Positions 27,581 to 36,508 of a stretch of 64,000 nt of DNA are shown one piece after another. Every line of letters starts with the position of its first letter. Positions within the stretch are counted from its first letter, which is position 1. A program made the position numbers and the translations under genes. The notes beneath the pieces were generated by a model that worked only from the letters and a program-made list of their open reading frames with translations, was not told where the DNA came from and did not search any database. The stretch comes from Rhizobium altiplani (GTDB taxonomy: Bacteria > Pseudomonadota > Alphaproteobacteria > Rhizobiales > Rhizobiaceae): assembly GCF_001542405.1 (NCBI RefSeq), contig NZ_LNCD01000021.1, positions 1-64,000 on the forward strand. The letters are read 5' to 3'.

Positions 27581-27994
27581 TTCAGGTTCCTCTTCCGTCT
27601 GCTTGAACCGCTGATGCGGCGGGTTGAACTGTGAAGCACTTTTCTGGCCGGCGCGGGGTGGCCTTCAGAGTGCTCTTGGGTGGCCGGAGCCGCTTAATCG
27701 GTGTTAGCCGCCAATCTCTTTTCGTTCGTCTCGGCTGCTGAAATGAAACCTAGATCGATTTGGCGGGTGGCGGAATTGCAATATTATTTCCGATTGAATT
27801 GCTCCAAATGCAATAATCTACGCGATGAAAGCCCCTTCCAGATTGCGGGTGCTCACCGAAAAAACCCTAGTTTTAAGGGGGTGACAAATCGCTCAATTGT
27901 CGAGGCGGGTCTTGTCCAAAAGTCAGATCGATTGGACGAAATGCACTTGCGCTCGATCAAAACCTGGAAATCGCCGCTGCCCCAGGCGTGGTCC
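27581..27994. other. Regulatory intergenic region before isochorismatase-type gene
   Basis: It holds operator copy c and presumably the operon promoter and the 3' tail of the AraC gene. No protein-coding frame was convincing. Confidence 0.55.
27774..27814 (+). promoter_or_regulatory. Shared LysR-type operator, copy c
   Basis: AATTGC-N17-AATTGC-N6-TGCAAT. Its first 30 bases differ from copy d at only two positions. It lies 194 bases upstream of the isochorismatase-type start, further than the other copies, so the leader is long or the promoter is nearer the site. Confidence 0.75.
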
Positions 27995-28906
27995 TCAGCA
28001 ACTGCGCCGCCAGCTTCCAGGCGTCGTGCCGACAAGATTGGTGAAAACACGAGTGAAATGGCTCTGGTCGGCAAAGCCGCATGAGATTGCGACTTCCGAC
28101 AGCGGTATATCGGGCGTGCGCAAGAGTACTCGAGCACGCGAAACCCGTTCGTTGAGCAGCCACTGGTAAGGCGTCATGCCCGTCGTCTCGCGGAAGGCTT
28201 GAATGAAGTAGCCGCGCGAAAGGTTGCATGCTTTGGCGACGTCGAGGACAGATATCTCCCCATCGAGGTTCTCGAGGAGAAGGCTCTTGGCCCGCTTCTC
28301 CTGAACGCGCGACAGCCTTCTTGAGCGGAGCGCCAAGGGGCTCGATCTCTTGCCATAGCGCTGCACGAGGTAGCTGCCGATTGTGGTCGCCATCTGGTCG
28401 ACAAATAATTGCGGCGCTTTTTCGGGGCTTTCCAGCGCGGGTATCAGCAGGCGGGCAAGGTTGGAAAGCACGACGTCCTTCGACGCCGTTTCCGCAGTGA
28501 GCGAATTCACTCCAGCTAGCTCGGCCTCCTCTGATATCCGTTCGAGCGAAGCCGGTGAAATTTGAAGGAGCAGAAAGTCGAAAGCGCCGCCGAGGTCAGC
28601 CTTGTAATGGTCGGACAGGTCTCGGATGTAGATCGCGTCCCGGTCGAAGGCATGATTGGTCGCGTGGTGCTCATGGAAGACACGCCGGGTGTGCCTTCCG
28701 GTGGCGGATACGCCCACGACAAAACCGCGATTGCTGGCCTCGGCCTCGATCTGCTGCAGATGGCCGTCGCGACTACCCTTGCGGAAAAAGACGATATCGG
28801 CCCCCACAATCGACTGGTCCTTGTAGAGCTTGTCGAACGGGCAGCCAAAACTGTCCGTTGGCTTTGACTGGGCGGGTTTGATGTGATCGATAGAGATGAG
28901 TCCCAA
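27995..28906 (-). CDS. AraC family transcriptional regulator
   Basis: A 303-residue regulator. The C-terminal 100 residues hold the two AraC helix-turn-helix motifs: ISVLDVAKACNLSRGYFIQA followed by IPLSEVAISCGFADQSHFTR and the TPGSWRR end. The N-terminal 190 residues are a sensor domain without an obvious known fold. It sits within the quinone-stress block, upstream of operator c, and may add a second input. Confidence 0.9.
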   Translation of the reverse strand: MGLISIDHIKPAQSKPTDSFGCPFDKLYKDQSIVGADIVFFRKGSRDGHLQQIEAEASNRGFVVGVSATGRHTRRVFHEHHATNHAFDRDAIYIRDLSDHYKADLGGAFDFLLLQISPASLERISEEAELAGVNSLTAETASKDVVLSNLARLLIPALESPEKAPQLFVDQMATTIGSYLVQRYGKRSSPLALRSRRLSRVQEKRAKSLLLENLDGEISVLDVAKACNLSRGYFIQAFRETTGMTPYQWLLNERVSRARVLLRTPDIPLSEVAISCGFADQSHFTRVFTNLVGTTPGSWRRSC

Positions 28907-29058
28907 GTCAGCAACCTTCCGTTCGAAGCATTCGGCACGGCATCTCGATGCCGCGGCTCACGACGGCGATCGCCTGGTGAGCCGGAAGTTCGTTTACGGG
29001 CGGCGCCTTGCCTCTTCAAGACAGGTTTGCGGCAATCCCCAGAACACAAAATCGTGAA

Positions 29059-29086
29059 GCGCCGCAGGGGGTTAGTCCTGCGGCGC
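29059..29086 (-). terminator. Hairpin terminator after ring-cleaving dioxygenase
   Basis: GCGCCGCAGG and CCTGCGGCGC make a perfect 10-bp stem with an eight-base loop, 35 bases past the dioxygenase stop. Confidence 0.65.
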
Positions 29087-29120
29087 GGGAAATTGTGGGT
29101 GTCTGCCACCAAGGATACCG

Positions 29121-30053
29121 TCAGGCAGCCAGCGGCTGGAGATTGGCTTCGATCTTATCACGGAACGGCTCGTAGCGGGTCGGCAATTTCAGTGCTTCGC
29201 CGAGATGCGCGGTGTCCTCATCACGATTAAAGCCAGGTTCATTGGTGGCAATCTCGAACAAGACCCCACCCGGCGTACGAAAATAGATGGCCCAGAAGTA
29301 GTCCCGGTCGATGACAGGGGTTACCTGATAGCCCGTATCCATTAGCGCCTTGCGCACTTCGATCTGCTTTTGGCGATTTTCGACGGCAAACGCTATATGA
29401 TGGACCGATCCGGCGCCCTGGCGAGCAAAGGGCGTTTCTGGCAAGGCGGCGAGATCGATTGTGTCGGCACCATTGCCGTCGGGCATTATAAAGCGGGTAA
29501 CATTCCCTTCGTTGCCGGTCCGCTCGTAGCCCATGAAGCTCAGCAGTTCTTCCGTCGCAGCCGTGTCACGCAGGTTGAGGCGAGCCCCGGAAAAACCTCG
29601 GATCGCAGCCTCCTGCGAGACATCGCCGCCAGTCCAGGCCGGTCTGGCGTCATCGGCCGTCTCGATGAGCGCAAAACCGTCGCCGTCCGGGCCGTTGAAG
29701 CGCAGACGCCGGGCGCCGAAGACCGTGTCTTCCTGCAGGCCGCCAATATTTTGTGCGGCAAGGCGCTCACGCCAGAAGGCAAGCGAGCCCTTCGGTACGG
29801 AGAACTGGGTTTCGCCAACTTCGCCGACGCCGGCCCGACCGCGCATCATGTGCTCGAAGGGGAAGTAAGTCATGACTGTTCCGGCCGAACCGTTCTCATC
29901 GCCATAATAGAGGTGGTAAACACTCGGGTCGTCGAAATTCACAGTCTGCTTGACGCGGCGAAGGCCGAGCGTGTCGGTGAAGAATTGGTTGTTCTGGCGG
30001 GCATCCGACGCCATCGATGTGACGTGATGCAGTCCCGTGATATCCTTGATCAT
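29121..30053 (-). CDS. VOC-family ring-cleaving dioxygenase (MhqO-like)
   Basis: A 310-residue protein with two vicinal-oxygen-chelate modules. I use the ATG at 30053 (MIKDITGLHHVTSMASDARQ), where the family begins; the frame stays open far upstream but that part is antisense to a LysR gene. Likely metal ligands are the His in GLHHVT, the His in GSVHHIAFAV and the Glu in GVLFEIATNEPGF. The closest known family acts on hydroquinones or catechols (MhqA/MhqO type). It is divergent from the LysR gene, with operator d between them. Confidence 0.9.
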   Translation of the reverse strand: MIKDITGLHHVTSMASDARQNNQFFTDTLGLRRVKQTVNFDDPSVYHLYYGDENGSAGTVMTYFPFEHMMRGRAGVGEVGETQFSVPKGSLAFWRERLAAQNIGGLQEDTVFGARRLRFNGPDGDGFALIETADDARPAWTGGDVSQEAAIRGFSGARLNLRDTAATEELLSFMGYERTGNEGNVTRFIMPDGNGADTIDLAALPETPFARQGAGSVHHIAFAVENRQKQIEVRKALMDTGYQVTPVIDRDYFWAIYFRTPGGVLFEIATNEPGFNRDEDTAHLGEALKLPTRYEPFRDKIEANLQPLAA

Positions 30054-30122
30054 GTTCCTGGCCTTTCTCTCGGACGTTGTCTGTTTGATGCCCAAGATGT
30101 ATGTCGGTTGATCAGTCCCCGG

Positions 30123-30163
30123 AATTGCAATATTACTTTCGATTGAATTGCTATTTTTGAAAT
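30123..30163 (+). promoter_or_regulatory. Shared LysR-type operator, copy d
   Basis: AATTGC-N17-AATTGC-N6-TGAAAT in the 117-base gap between the dioxygenase (minus) and the LysR gene (plus), ending eight bases before the LysR start. This is the typical place for a LysR regulator's own divergent-promoter site. Confidence 0.8.
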
Positions 30164-30170
30164 AATCGAG

Positions 30171-31070
30171 ATGAACGACTATAAAGCCCTGAAAACATTC
30201 CTCTTGGCGGCCGAGAAGCGCAACTTCGCCCAGGTCGCACGCGAACTCGACATGACCCCCGCGGCGGTGACCCGAGCGATTGCCGCACTGGAGGCCGATC
30301 TCGGCCTCCAGCTTTTCGTGCGCACCACGCGGCAGGTGTCGCTGACGACTGACGGTGCTGTGTTTGCCGCCCAGATACAGCCGGCCATCGCGATGCTGGA
30401 AGATGCGCGCAAGGAGGTGATGAATGCACACAAGGCCGATGAGGGGCGGTTGCGGATCAGCGCGCCGACCTGGTTCGGCAAAGCTGTGCTGCCGCCGATA
30501 CTGTCGGGCTTCAGGGAGCGTTATCCAAGGATAAGCTTCGAGATTTCGCTGTCGGATGGGCTCGTGAATATCGTCGATGACGATTATGACCTGGCGATCC
30601 GCATATCCTCCCAACCGTCCGACAAGTTCACCATCTGGCGCAAGATCCGCGTCGTTCCTCGTATTCTGGTGGCAGCGCCGGGAAGCCGATACGTGACCAT
30701 GCAGCACCCGGGCGAGCTGACGCCAGACGATTGCCTTGCCTATAGCGGCGAGAGCCGAAGAGAGACCTGGGTGCTTTCGGACGGCGGATCGAGCATGACG
30801 ATCTCGGCGGGGCGCTCCTTCAGTGCCAACAATGGTGAAGTGCTGGCCGACATGGCTGCCGATGGGACCGGTGTCGCGATGCTGCCCGGATTTCATATTG
30901 CCGAGCATTTGCGAAGCGGTCGACTCGTGCACGTGTTCCAGGGCTGGGCGCCGCCCGACCTGTGGCTAACGCTCTATTACCCGCCCTATCAGGCGCTGCC
31001 ACCGCGCATTGCTACTTTTTCCAAATTCTTCGAGGAGCAAGTGGGCTCGCAAATGACGCTGCTCGGCTAG
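30171..31070 (+). CDS. LysR family regulator, probable master of the four-operator regulon
   Basis: A 299-residue regulator. The winged helix-turn-helix spans residues 1-60: LKTFLLAAEKRNFAQVAREL followed by MTPAAVTRAIAALEADLG. The rest is a LysR substrate-binding domain. It is divergent from the dioxygenase gene with copy d of the shared element between them. Since copies a, b and c occur before three other operons in the block and this is the only LysR gene there, it is the best candidate to bind them all. The inducer may be a quinone or phenol, by inference. Confidence 0.9.
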   Translation: MNDYKALKTFLLAAEKRNFAQVARELDMTPAAVTRAIAALEADLGLQLFVRTTRQVSLTTDGAVFAAQIQPAIAMLEDARKEVMNAHKADEGRLRISAPTWFGKAVLPPILSGFRERYPRISFEISLSDGLVNIVDDDYDLAIRISSQPSDKFTIWRKIRVVPRILVAAPGSRYVTMQHPGELTPDDCLAYSGESRRETWVLSDGGSSMTISAGRSFSANNGEVLADMAADGTGVAMLPGFHIAEHLRSGRLVHVFQGWAPPDLWLTLYYPPYQALPPRIATFSKFFEEQVGSQMTLLG

Positions 31071-31116
31071 TATCGAATTTGGAGTTTCAAGGTGTGATTG
31101 ACGATGGGGCAGACTC

Positions 31117-31524
31117 TTAGGAGCCCTGACCTGGAGTCATTGAACGTGACTTGGCCTTATGGACTGGTCTTTGGGGAGGCGCTCTGATGGATCCGCCGCA
31201 GCCTCCCGATTGTGCTTCTCCAATAGACGCAAAACGTTCTTGCGCCTTTTCTTTCCCTAAGACGACTTCAGTGCCGTCGTCGAGCGACACGGCCAGATCA
31301 TCCAGGCTGAGCACCACCTCACCTTCGGTTTCTCCGCGCTTGATGCGCCCCAAGGCGTCGCTCTGTTCTGCGCGCTCAAGTTCGTCAAGAGACATCATGA
31401 GCGATGCGATGCGCCGACAGGCGTTCCAATCCGGAAGGCGCGGGTAGTTGTCGACCAGCCATCCAAACGCGCTCTGCACGATGGCGAAGGCGGACGGCGC
31501 CTGCCCGACTTCGCCAAGCGTCAT
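31117..31524 (-). pseudogene. ABC exporter fragment (YddA/SbmA-like)
   Basis: The frame reads TLGEVGQAPSAFAIVQSAFG, WLVDNYPRLPDWNACRRIAS and LSLDDLAVSLDDGTEVV. This matches the joint between membrane and ATPase domains of ABC_membrane_2-type exporters. The membrane helices before it and the Walker motifs after it are absent, and an in-frame stop lies just upstream of the Met. It is a remnant of about 110 codons. Confidence 0.65.
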
Positions 31525-31590
31525 GCTGCCCTATTGCGCCGCGTGGCCGCCCTGCTTGAATGCTGGACGCTCGAGACCTAGATTGGCTAA

Positions 31591-32580
31591 ATGCTTGACC
31601 ATTCGTCTCGACCGTTGTCGCCATCAAACATTCCAATGGATGCGCTAAGTGAAGTCCTGCAAGACTTTCGCTTGAGTGGAGTCAACTATGGGCGCTGCGA
31701 ACTCAGACATCCATGGAGCATCGCCTTTCCACAAAAACAACTGCTTCGTTTTCATTTTGTCAGCCACGGTCCGTGCTGGATCCATACAGCCTCCGAAGGA
31801 TGGCAACAGTTGAACGATGGCGATCTGGTCCTTCTGCCGCAAGGCATCGAACATCGATTGGCCAGCGCACCAGATGTTGAAGGTGACTCGCTTAAAGGCT
31901 GTCAGATAACGAGGGTCGGAAGCAACGTTTGCGAAGTGGTCCGCGAAGGAACGGGTGCAACGAGCACCCTCTTCTGCGGCTCCATGGCTTTGGGTGCGCA
32001 TGCGCTTAACCCCCTGATCGCTCTGATGCCACCAATCATCAAGGGCTGCGATGTGGCCGGCAATGACGCTGTCGTTGGCCCCCTGCTGGCAGCTATGTCG
32101 GCGGAGGCGACGCAGCCCCAAATGGGGAGTGCTACCGTCTTGTCGCGAATGGCGGACTTGCTCGCAGCGAGGCTCATTCGCTGCTGGGTCAATTGCAGCG
32201 GAGCATCGACGACGGGCTGGCTCGCCGCCATCCGCGATCCTCACATCGGTCGTGTGTTGGCAGCCATGCATCGAGACCCAGGCCATAACTGGACCCTTGA
32301 AAGCCTTGCCGGCGTTGCAGGCCAGTCGCGCTCGATCTTTGCCGAGCGCTTCAGCGCTATTCTGGGAGAGGGCGCAGCACACTATCTCGCCCGCCTGCGC
32401 ATGCAGCTTGCTCGCGAGTTGTTGGGGCAAGGAGGCTTGTCGGTTGCCGAGGTTGCTTCCCGCTTAGGCTATGAGTCTGAGGCATCCTTCGCTCGCGCCT
32501 TCAAGCGTATCACTAAAGTCTCACCCGGCGTTGTGCGTCGCACCAATTCCGGACGAATAGACATGGATTTCGGATTTTAA
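31591..32580 (+). CDS. AraC family regulator with cupin-type sensor domain
   Basis: A 329-residue regulator; an alternative start is the ATG at 31636 (MDALSEVLQDFRLSGV), and neither has a clear ribosome-binding site. The N-terminal half is a cupin_6-type sensor (RFHFVSHGPCWI, GDLVLLPQGIEHRL). The C-terminal pair of helix-turn-helix motifs includes WTLESLAGVAGQSRSIFAER and LSVAEVASRLGYESEASFAR. It lies 59 bases before an MFS gene on the same strand and probably regulates it. Confidence 0.9.
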   Translation: MLDHSSRPLSPSNIPMDALSEVLQDFRLSGVNYGRCELRHPWSIAFPQKQLLRFHFVSHGPCWIHTASEGWQQLNDGDLVLLPQGIEHRLASAPDVEGDSLKGCQITRVGSNVCEVVREGTGATSTLFCGSMALGAHALNPLIALMPPIIKGCDVAGNDAVVGPLLAAMSAEATQPQMGSATVLSRMADLLAARLIRCWVNCSGASTTGWLAAIRDPHIGRVLAAMHRDPGHNWTLESLAGVAGQSRSIFAERFSAILGEGAAHYLARLRMQLARELLGQGGLSVAEVASRLGYESEASFARAFKRITKVSPGVVRRTNSGRIDMDFGF

Positions 32581-32639
32581 GGCACATATCATCCCGAACA
32601 GTTCGTTTATGACATCTCCAACCTAAGGAGATACACGGG

Positions 32640-33848
32640 ATGACGGACACAACATCGCAGCTTGACGTAGCAGCAATTGACCTGGATACCGCCGAGCCGT
32701 CCACGTGGAGCGCGGCGACCTGGTTTGCCGTACTTTCGATGGCGGCCACCAGCTTTGCGCTGGTATCGGCTGAGTTCCTGCCCGCGGGTCTGTTGACGCC
32801 ATTGGCGCACGATCTCGGCATCACCGAAGGAACAGCCGGCCAGGTCGTCACCGCCACCGCTTCGGTCGGTGCGGTCACCGCTCTTTTAAGTAATGTGCTC
32901 ATCGGCAGATTGAACCGAAAGACGGTGCTGGTCAGCCTCAGTGCATTGGCGATCGGCTCCAATATACTTGCAGCGCTAGCGACCGATTTTTGGCTGTTGT
33001 TGTTGGGCCGGGCTGGATTGGGCATCGCACTTAGCGGTTTCTGGGCCCTCTCAGTTGCCGTCGTGGCAAGGCTGGTCGGCGCCAATGCGACGGGCCGGGG
33101 CATGGCTATCGTCACCCTCGGCGTGTCGCTGGCGACAATAGCTGCACCATCGTTGGGTGCTTTGATCAGCGACTGGCTGGGATGGCGCACCGCCATGGCC
33201 GTGACAGCGGGGCTTGCCGCGCTTGCAATGCTTCTTCAGGCACTTAGCTTGCCAACACTGCCTGCAAGTACGAGCAACAGTCTCGCTGATGTTTTCAGCC
33301 TGACACGGCGGCGTGGGATTCAACTGGGCATGCTTGCTATCCTTTTGCTCATGACTGGCCATTTTGCTGGCTCGGTTTACGTGCGTCCCTTCCTTGAAAA
33401 GGTGACGCTCCTTGAAACCAGGTCGATCGCCGTGGCGTTGCTTGGATTTGGCATCGCCTCCGTCATCGGTAATGTCGCTGGTGGCAGAATGGCCGACGCC
33501 AGTATCCGCCTGGCACTCGTTGTCACGGCAGCGTTAATGGCGTTTGCTGCACTCTCTTTGGTCCTCTGGGGCGCTCATAGCGGTATTGCGTTTGGCCTCG
33601 TCACGCTTTGGGGCTTCGCCTTCGGCATGGCGCCGGTCGTGCTGCCCACCAATCTTTCCCGCGGGGCACCCGACGCTCTGGAGGCGGCAGGCAGCCTGAT
33701 GGTCGTCTCTTTTCAGGTCGCCATCAGTATCGGCGCGGTTTTCGGTGGCTATATCGTTGACCACTATGGCGCTGTTGGGCCCCTGACCCTTACCGCAGTC
33801 CTGGCTGCATCGACGCTCGCCTTGGCGTCGGTCCAGCCTCGCAGTTGA
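32640..33848 (+). CDS. MFS transporter, DHA1 drug/metabolite exporter type
   Basis: A 402-residue, 12-helix transporter. EFLPAGLLTPLAHDLGI and the loop IGRLNRKTVL fit the NepI/AraJ-like DHA1 exporters. AAGGAG lies eight bases before the ATG. It follows the cupin-AraC gene, a common arrangement for inducible efflux. Substrate unknown. Confidence 0.9.
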   Translation: MTDTTSQLDVAAIDLDTAEPSTWSAATWFAVLSMAATSFALVSAEFLPAGLLTPLAHDLGITEGTAGQVVTATASVGAVTALLSNVLIGRLNRKTVLVSLSALAIGSNILAALATDFWLLLLGRAGLGIALSGFWALSVAVVARLVGANATGRGMAIVTLGVSLATIAAPSLGALISDWLGWRTAMAVTAGLAALAMLLQALSLPTLPASTSNSLADVFSLTRRRGIQLGMLAILLLMTGHFAGSVYVRPFLEKVTLLETRSIAVALLGFGIASVIGNVAGGRMADASIRLALVVTAALMAFAALSLVLWGAHSGIAFGLVTLWGFAFGMAPVVLPTNLSRGAPDALEAAGSLMVVSFQVAISIGAVFGGYIVDHYGAVGPLTLTAVLAASTLALASVQPRS

Positions 33849-33851
33849 TCC

Positions 33852-33873
33852 TTGCTTCTGGGTTGAGAAGCAA
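33852..33873 (+). terminator. Possible hairpin terminator after MFS gene
   Basis: TTGCTTCT and AGAAGCAA form an 8-bp stem directly after the MFS stop. There is no T-run, so termination would be weak or factor-dependent. Confidence 0.4.
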
Positions 33874-33972
33874 AGGCAATCGGACCGAAGATGCTGTGAG
33901 AGAGTGGGACTCTTGCCTCGCTCTGGATATGAGGCAGCCCGGCCATCGTCGGGCTTGTCGGGTGCCCTACCG

Positions 33973-34371
33973 TCAGCTTTGACGAATGTGCTGCCTCATT
34001 AGATCCTTCAGCCGTTCGGTCTCACCGGCACCGATTGCATCAATCATCAAGTGATGCTCCCGGCCCGACTGTTCGATGCGGGCACGCGTGCGCCATTGGG
34101 ACACCGGCGCGGACGAGGTTCTCTGGCGGATCTCCGTGATGAGATCGACGAGTTCCAGATTGCCGCCGAGCACAAGCAGCTGGCGGTAAAAGGCAAGATT
34201 TGCCTCATAGAGCTCCAGCATCGTGCCGTTCAGCGCCATTTGGTCGAAGTGCTCGGCAAGCTTCCTGAGAGTGCTGACATTCTCTGCCGAGGCGTTCTGG
34301 ACGATCGTTCCAGCAATGGCCGTTTCGAGAATGACGCGAATTTCGCTGACCTCCCGCGCCCGGCGGCCGTC
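33973..34371 (-). pseudogene. GntR-family regulator fragment (FCD domain)
   Basis: The minus-strand frame reads REVSEIRVILETAIAGTIVQ, LYEANLAFYRQLLVLGGNLE and REHHLMIDAIGAGETERLKD: a nearly whole FCD ligand-binding domain ending LMRQHIRQS. The N-terminal winged helix is missing. Beyond about 34371 the DNA instead encodes part of an M20 peptidase on the other strand, so the gene was cut by a rearrangement. Confidence 0.75.
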
Positions 34372-34372
34372 C

Positions 34373-34576
34373 GGGCTCGTCGCGCAAGGCAAGCTTCCGG
34401 CGGCCCACAAGGGCACTGAGCATGCCGCGAAGGTCATGGCGAGCACCGCCATTGCGCTGATTTCCAATCCGGCGCTGATTAAGGCGGCCAAGGCGGACCT
34501 TCAGGCTCACCTCGAGGGGACGCCATTCGTCAATCCGATCCCTGAGGACGTAGAGCCACCGCTCCCCGAAAGGCAG
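34373..34576 (+). pseudogene. M20-family amidohydrolase C-terminal fragment
   Basis: The plus frame gives LPAAHKGTEHAAKVMASTAI, ALISNPALIKAAKADLQAHL and [15 protein letters not shown], the C-terminus of an AbgB-like M20 aminoacyl/aminobenzoyl-glutamate hydrolase. Only about 68 codons remain. It is fused on the left to the GntR fragment and on the right to an ABC permease fragment. Confidence 0.6.
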
Positions 34577-34587
34577 GCATCCAGCCC

Positions 34588-35071
34588 GGGATCCTCGAGC
34601 TCGCAAGCTTCGGCGCCGACGAATGGGGCAAGGCGCTGCTTGCCGGCGCGTGGATGACTGTTCTGATTGCCCTTGCCGGCTACTCGATCGGCGCAGTCAT
34701 CGGTTCGTTTGGCGCCTGGGCGAAAATATCAGGCGGACGGGGAATTCGCATCGCCGCCGATACCTACACGACCGTCCTGCGTGGCATTCCGGATCTTCTC
34801 GTCATCTATCTCTTCTATTTCGGTGGCAGCGCGGCCGTCACCGCCATCGGCCGACTATTCGGAGCGGAGGGCTTCCTCGGCTTCCCCGGTTTCCTCGCTG
34901 GTTCGCTTGCGGTCGGCGTCACTTCGGGCGCGCAGTTCACCGAAGTTTTCCGCGGCGCCTTCAGAGCCGTGCATCACGGCGAGATCGGGGCGGCGATTGC
35001 CTGCGGCATGGGCAGGACCCTACGCTTCCGGCGGATCATCGCACCGCTCACCCTTCGCCATGCGCTTCCGC
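34588..35071 (+). pseudogene. Opine-type ABC transporter permease fragment (OccQ/NocQ-like)
   Basis: The frame reads [19 protein letters not shown], then [18 protein letters not shown] and [20 protein letters not shown], the EAA-type loop of a polar amino acid/opine permease. The C-terminal helix is lost at about 35071, where the sequence jumps into an ATPase gene. No ATG precedes the first similar residues except the internal one at 34654. The second permease (OccM-like) is absent. Confidence 0.75.
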
Positions 35072-35445
35072 CGAAGCGCTGCTTGCCAAGGTCGGCATTG
35101 CTGAGAAGCGCAATTTTCATCCGGCCCACCTTTCTGGCGGCCAGCAGCAGCGGGCCGCAATCGCACGGGCCCTCGCGATGCGGCCGAAAGTCATGCTCTT
35201 CGACGAGCCGACTTCCGCGCTCGATCCCGAGCTCGTCGGCGAGGTTCTGCGCGTCATGCGTGCGCTCGCCGAGGAAGGCCGCACGATGCTGGTCGTCACC
35301 CACGAGATGGGCTTTGCCCGCGACGTCTCAAGCCGTGTCGTGTTCCTGCATCAGGGCCGCGTCGAGGAAGACGGCAAGCCGCAGGAGGTGTTCGCCACTT
35401 TCGCGCTCGGACCGTTTTCGCCAATTCATCAGCAAGGAAATCTCT
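35070..35445 (+). pseudogene. Opine-type ABC transporter ATPase fragment (OccP-like)
   Basis: The frame reads [20 protein letters not shown], the ABC signature, then [20 protein letters not shown], Walker B, and [20 protein letters not shown]. The Walker A half is missing. Near 35400 the similarity continues in another frame ([14 protein letters not shown]), so there is also a shift close to the end. Confidence 0.75.
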
Positions 35446-35475
35446 CAACCCAAACCAACAAAAGGGGAGCAAAAC

Positions 35476-36333
35476 ATGACAATTCTTTCGCGGGCACTTT
35501 TGACAGCAGCCGCAACGGCGCTTGTCGCCACCGCCGGTGTTGCACACGCCGAAGAGAAGAAGTGGACGACCGTGACGATCGCCACCGAAGGCGCCTTCAA
35601 GCCCTATAATTTCACCAAGCCCGACGGTTCGCTCGACGGCTATGAAATCGAGCTGACAAAGTATCTCTGCGACCACATGAAGGTCGAGTGCAAGATCGTC
35701 GTGCAGAACTTCGACGGCATGATCCCGGCGCTCAATGCCGGCAAGTTCGACGCCACTATTTCCGGCATGTCGGCGACCGCCAAGCGCGAGGAAGTCATCG
35801 CCTTCAGCAATTCCTACGGCTCCACCGGCCAGGCGTTCGCGACCGCCAAGGAAGGCGAGCTCGCAAACTTGCCAGAAAACGGCCAGGTCTTCTCGCTTGC
35901 CAGCGACGAGGCCGGGGCTGCCGCCGAGATCGAAAAGATCAAGCCTGCCCTGCAGGGCAAGATCATCGGCGTTCAGACCGCTTCGACCGCGGCGACCTTC
36001 GTCGACAAGTATTTGAAGGGCGTCGTCGAGGTTCGCGAATACAAGACGACGGAAGAACATGATCTCGACCTCAAGGCCGGCCGCGTCGATCTGGTGGTGG
36101 CGTCCATGGCCTATTTGACGACGGCCTCGGCAAAGCCGGGCAACGAGGACATGACGACTGCCGGACCGCGCTTCCAAGGCGGCTTCCTCGGTCGCGGCAG
36201 CTCCGTTGGCCTGCGCAAGTCCGACACCGAGCTGAAGGCTATGTTCAACGACGCCATCGAGGCCGCCAAGGCCGACGGCACGATCAAGACGCTTTCAGAA
36301 AAGTGGTTCGGCTTCGACGTTACGCCGAAGTGA
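35476..36333 (+). CDS. Opine/basic amino acid ABC transporter substrate-binding protein
   Basis: A 285-residue periplasmic binding protein, intact, from the ATG at 35476 with GGGGAG before it. A Sec signal ends near VAHAEE. The mature part follows the OccT/NocT plan: [59 protein letters not shown] and the C-terminal [15 protein letters not shown]. This points to octopine-, nopaline- or arginine-type ligands. Its permease and ATPase genes upstream are broken, so it is an orphan unless it serves another transporter. Confidence 0.88.
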   Translation: MTILSRALLTAAATALVATAGVAHAEEKKWTTVTIATEGAFKPYNFTKPDGSLDGYEIELTKYLCDHMKVECKIVVQNFDGMIPALNAGKFDATISGMSATAKREEVIAFSNSYGSTGQAFATAKEGELANLPENGQVFSLASDEAGAAAEIEKIKPALQGKIIGVQTASTAATFVDKYLKGVVEVREYKTTEEHDLDLKAGRVDLVVASMAYLTTASAKPGNEDMTTAGPRFQGGFLGRGSSVGLRKSDTELKAMFNDAIEAAKADGTIKTLSEKWFGFDVTPK

Positions 36334-36356
36334 GTGTAAGCGTTCACAAAGGTGGG

Positions 36357-36378
36357 CCCGGCGGGACTCCCTGCCGGG
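36357..36378 (+). terminator. Hairpin terminator after binding-protein gene
   Basis: CCCGGC and GCCGGG pair, extended inward by GGG/CCC with one bulged T, 24 bases past the stop. No clear T-run. Confidence 0.5.
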
Positions 36379-36508
36379 TCGCGACAGCGGAGCTTAAAAC
36401 TCAGCGTCATGGCAGGGGTTGAAACGTGGGACCGACTGCCACACGACCGCATATCCTGTTTCTAGCCGAACTCGCAATCAGTCATTGTCCTTGCAACCGA
36501 TCGCCGGC

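Noticed and set aside
27830..27890. A short frame after operator c resembling the start of a second LysR gene
   Set aside because: It stops after about 20 codons and only the first residues look similar.
30054..30932. A long N-terminal extension of the ring-cleaving dioxygenase frame (603 residues in total)
   Set aside because: It is antisense to the LysR gene and has no domain-like sequence; the family start is at 30053.
34654..36333. A continuous 559-codon frame joining permease and binding protein
   Set aside because: The middle 130 codons are an out-of-frame reading of the ATPase fragment, so the frame is open by chance; the binding protein has its own ribosome-binding site and signal peptide.
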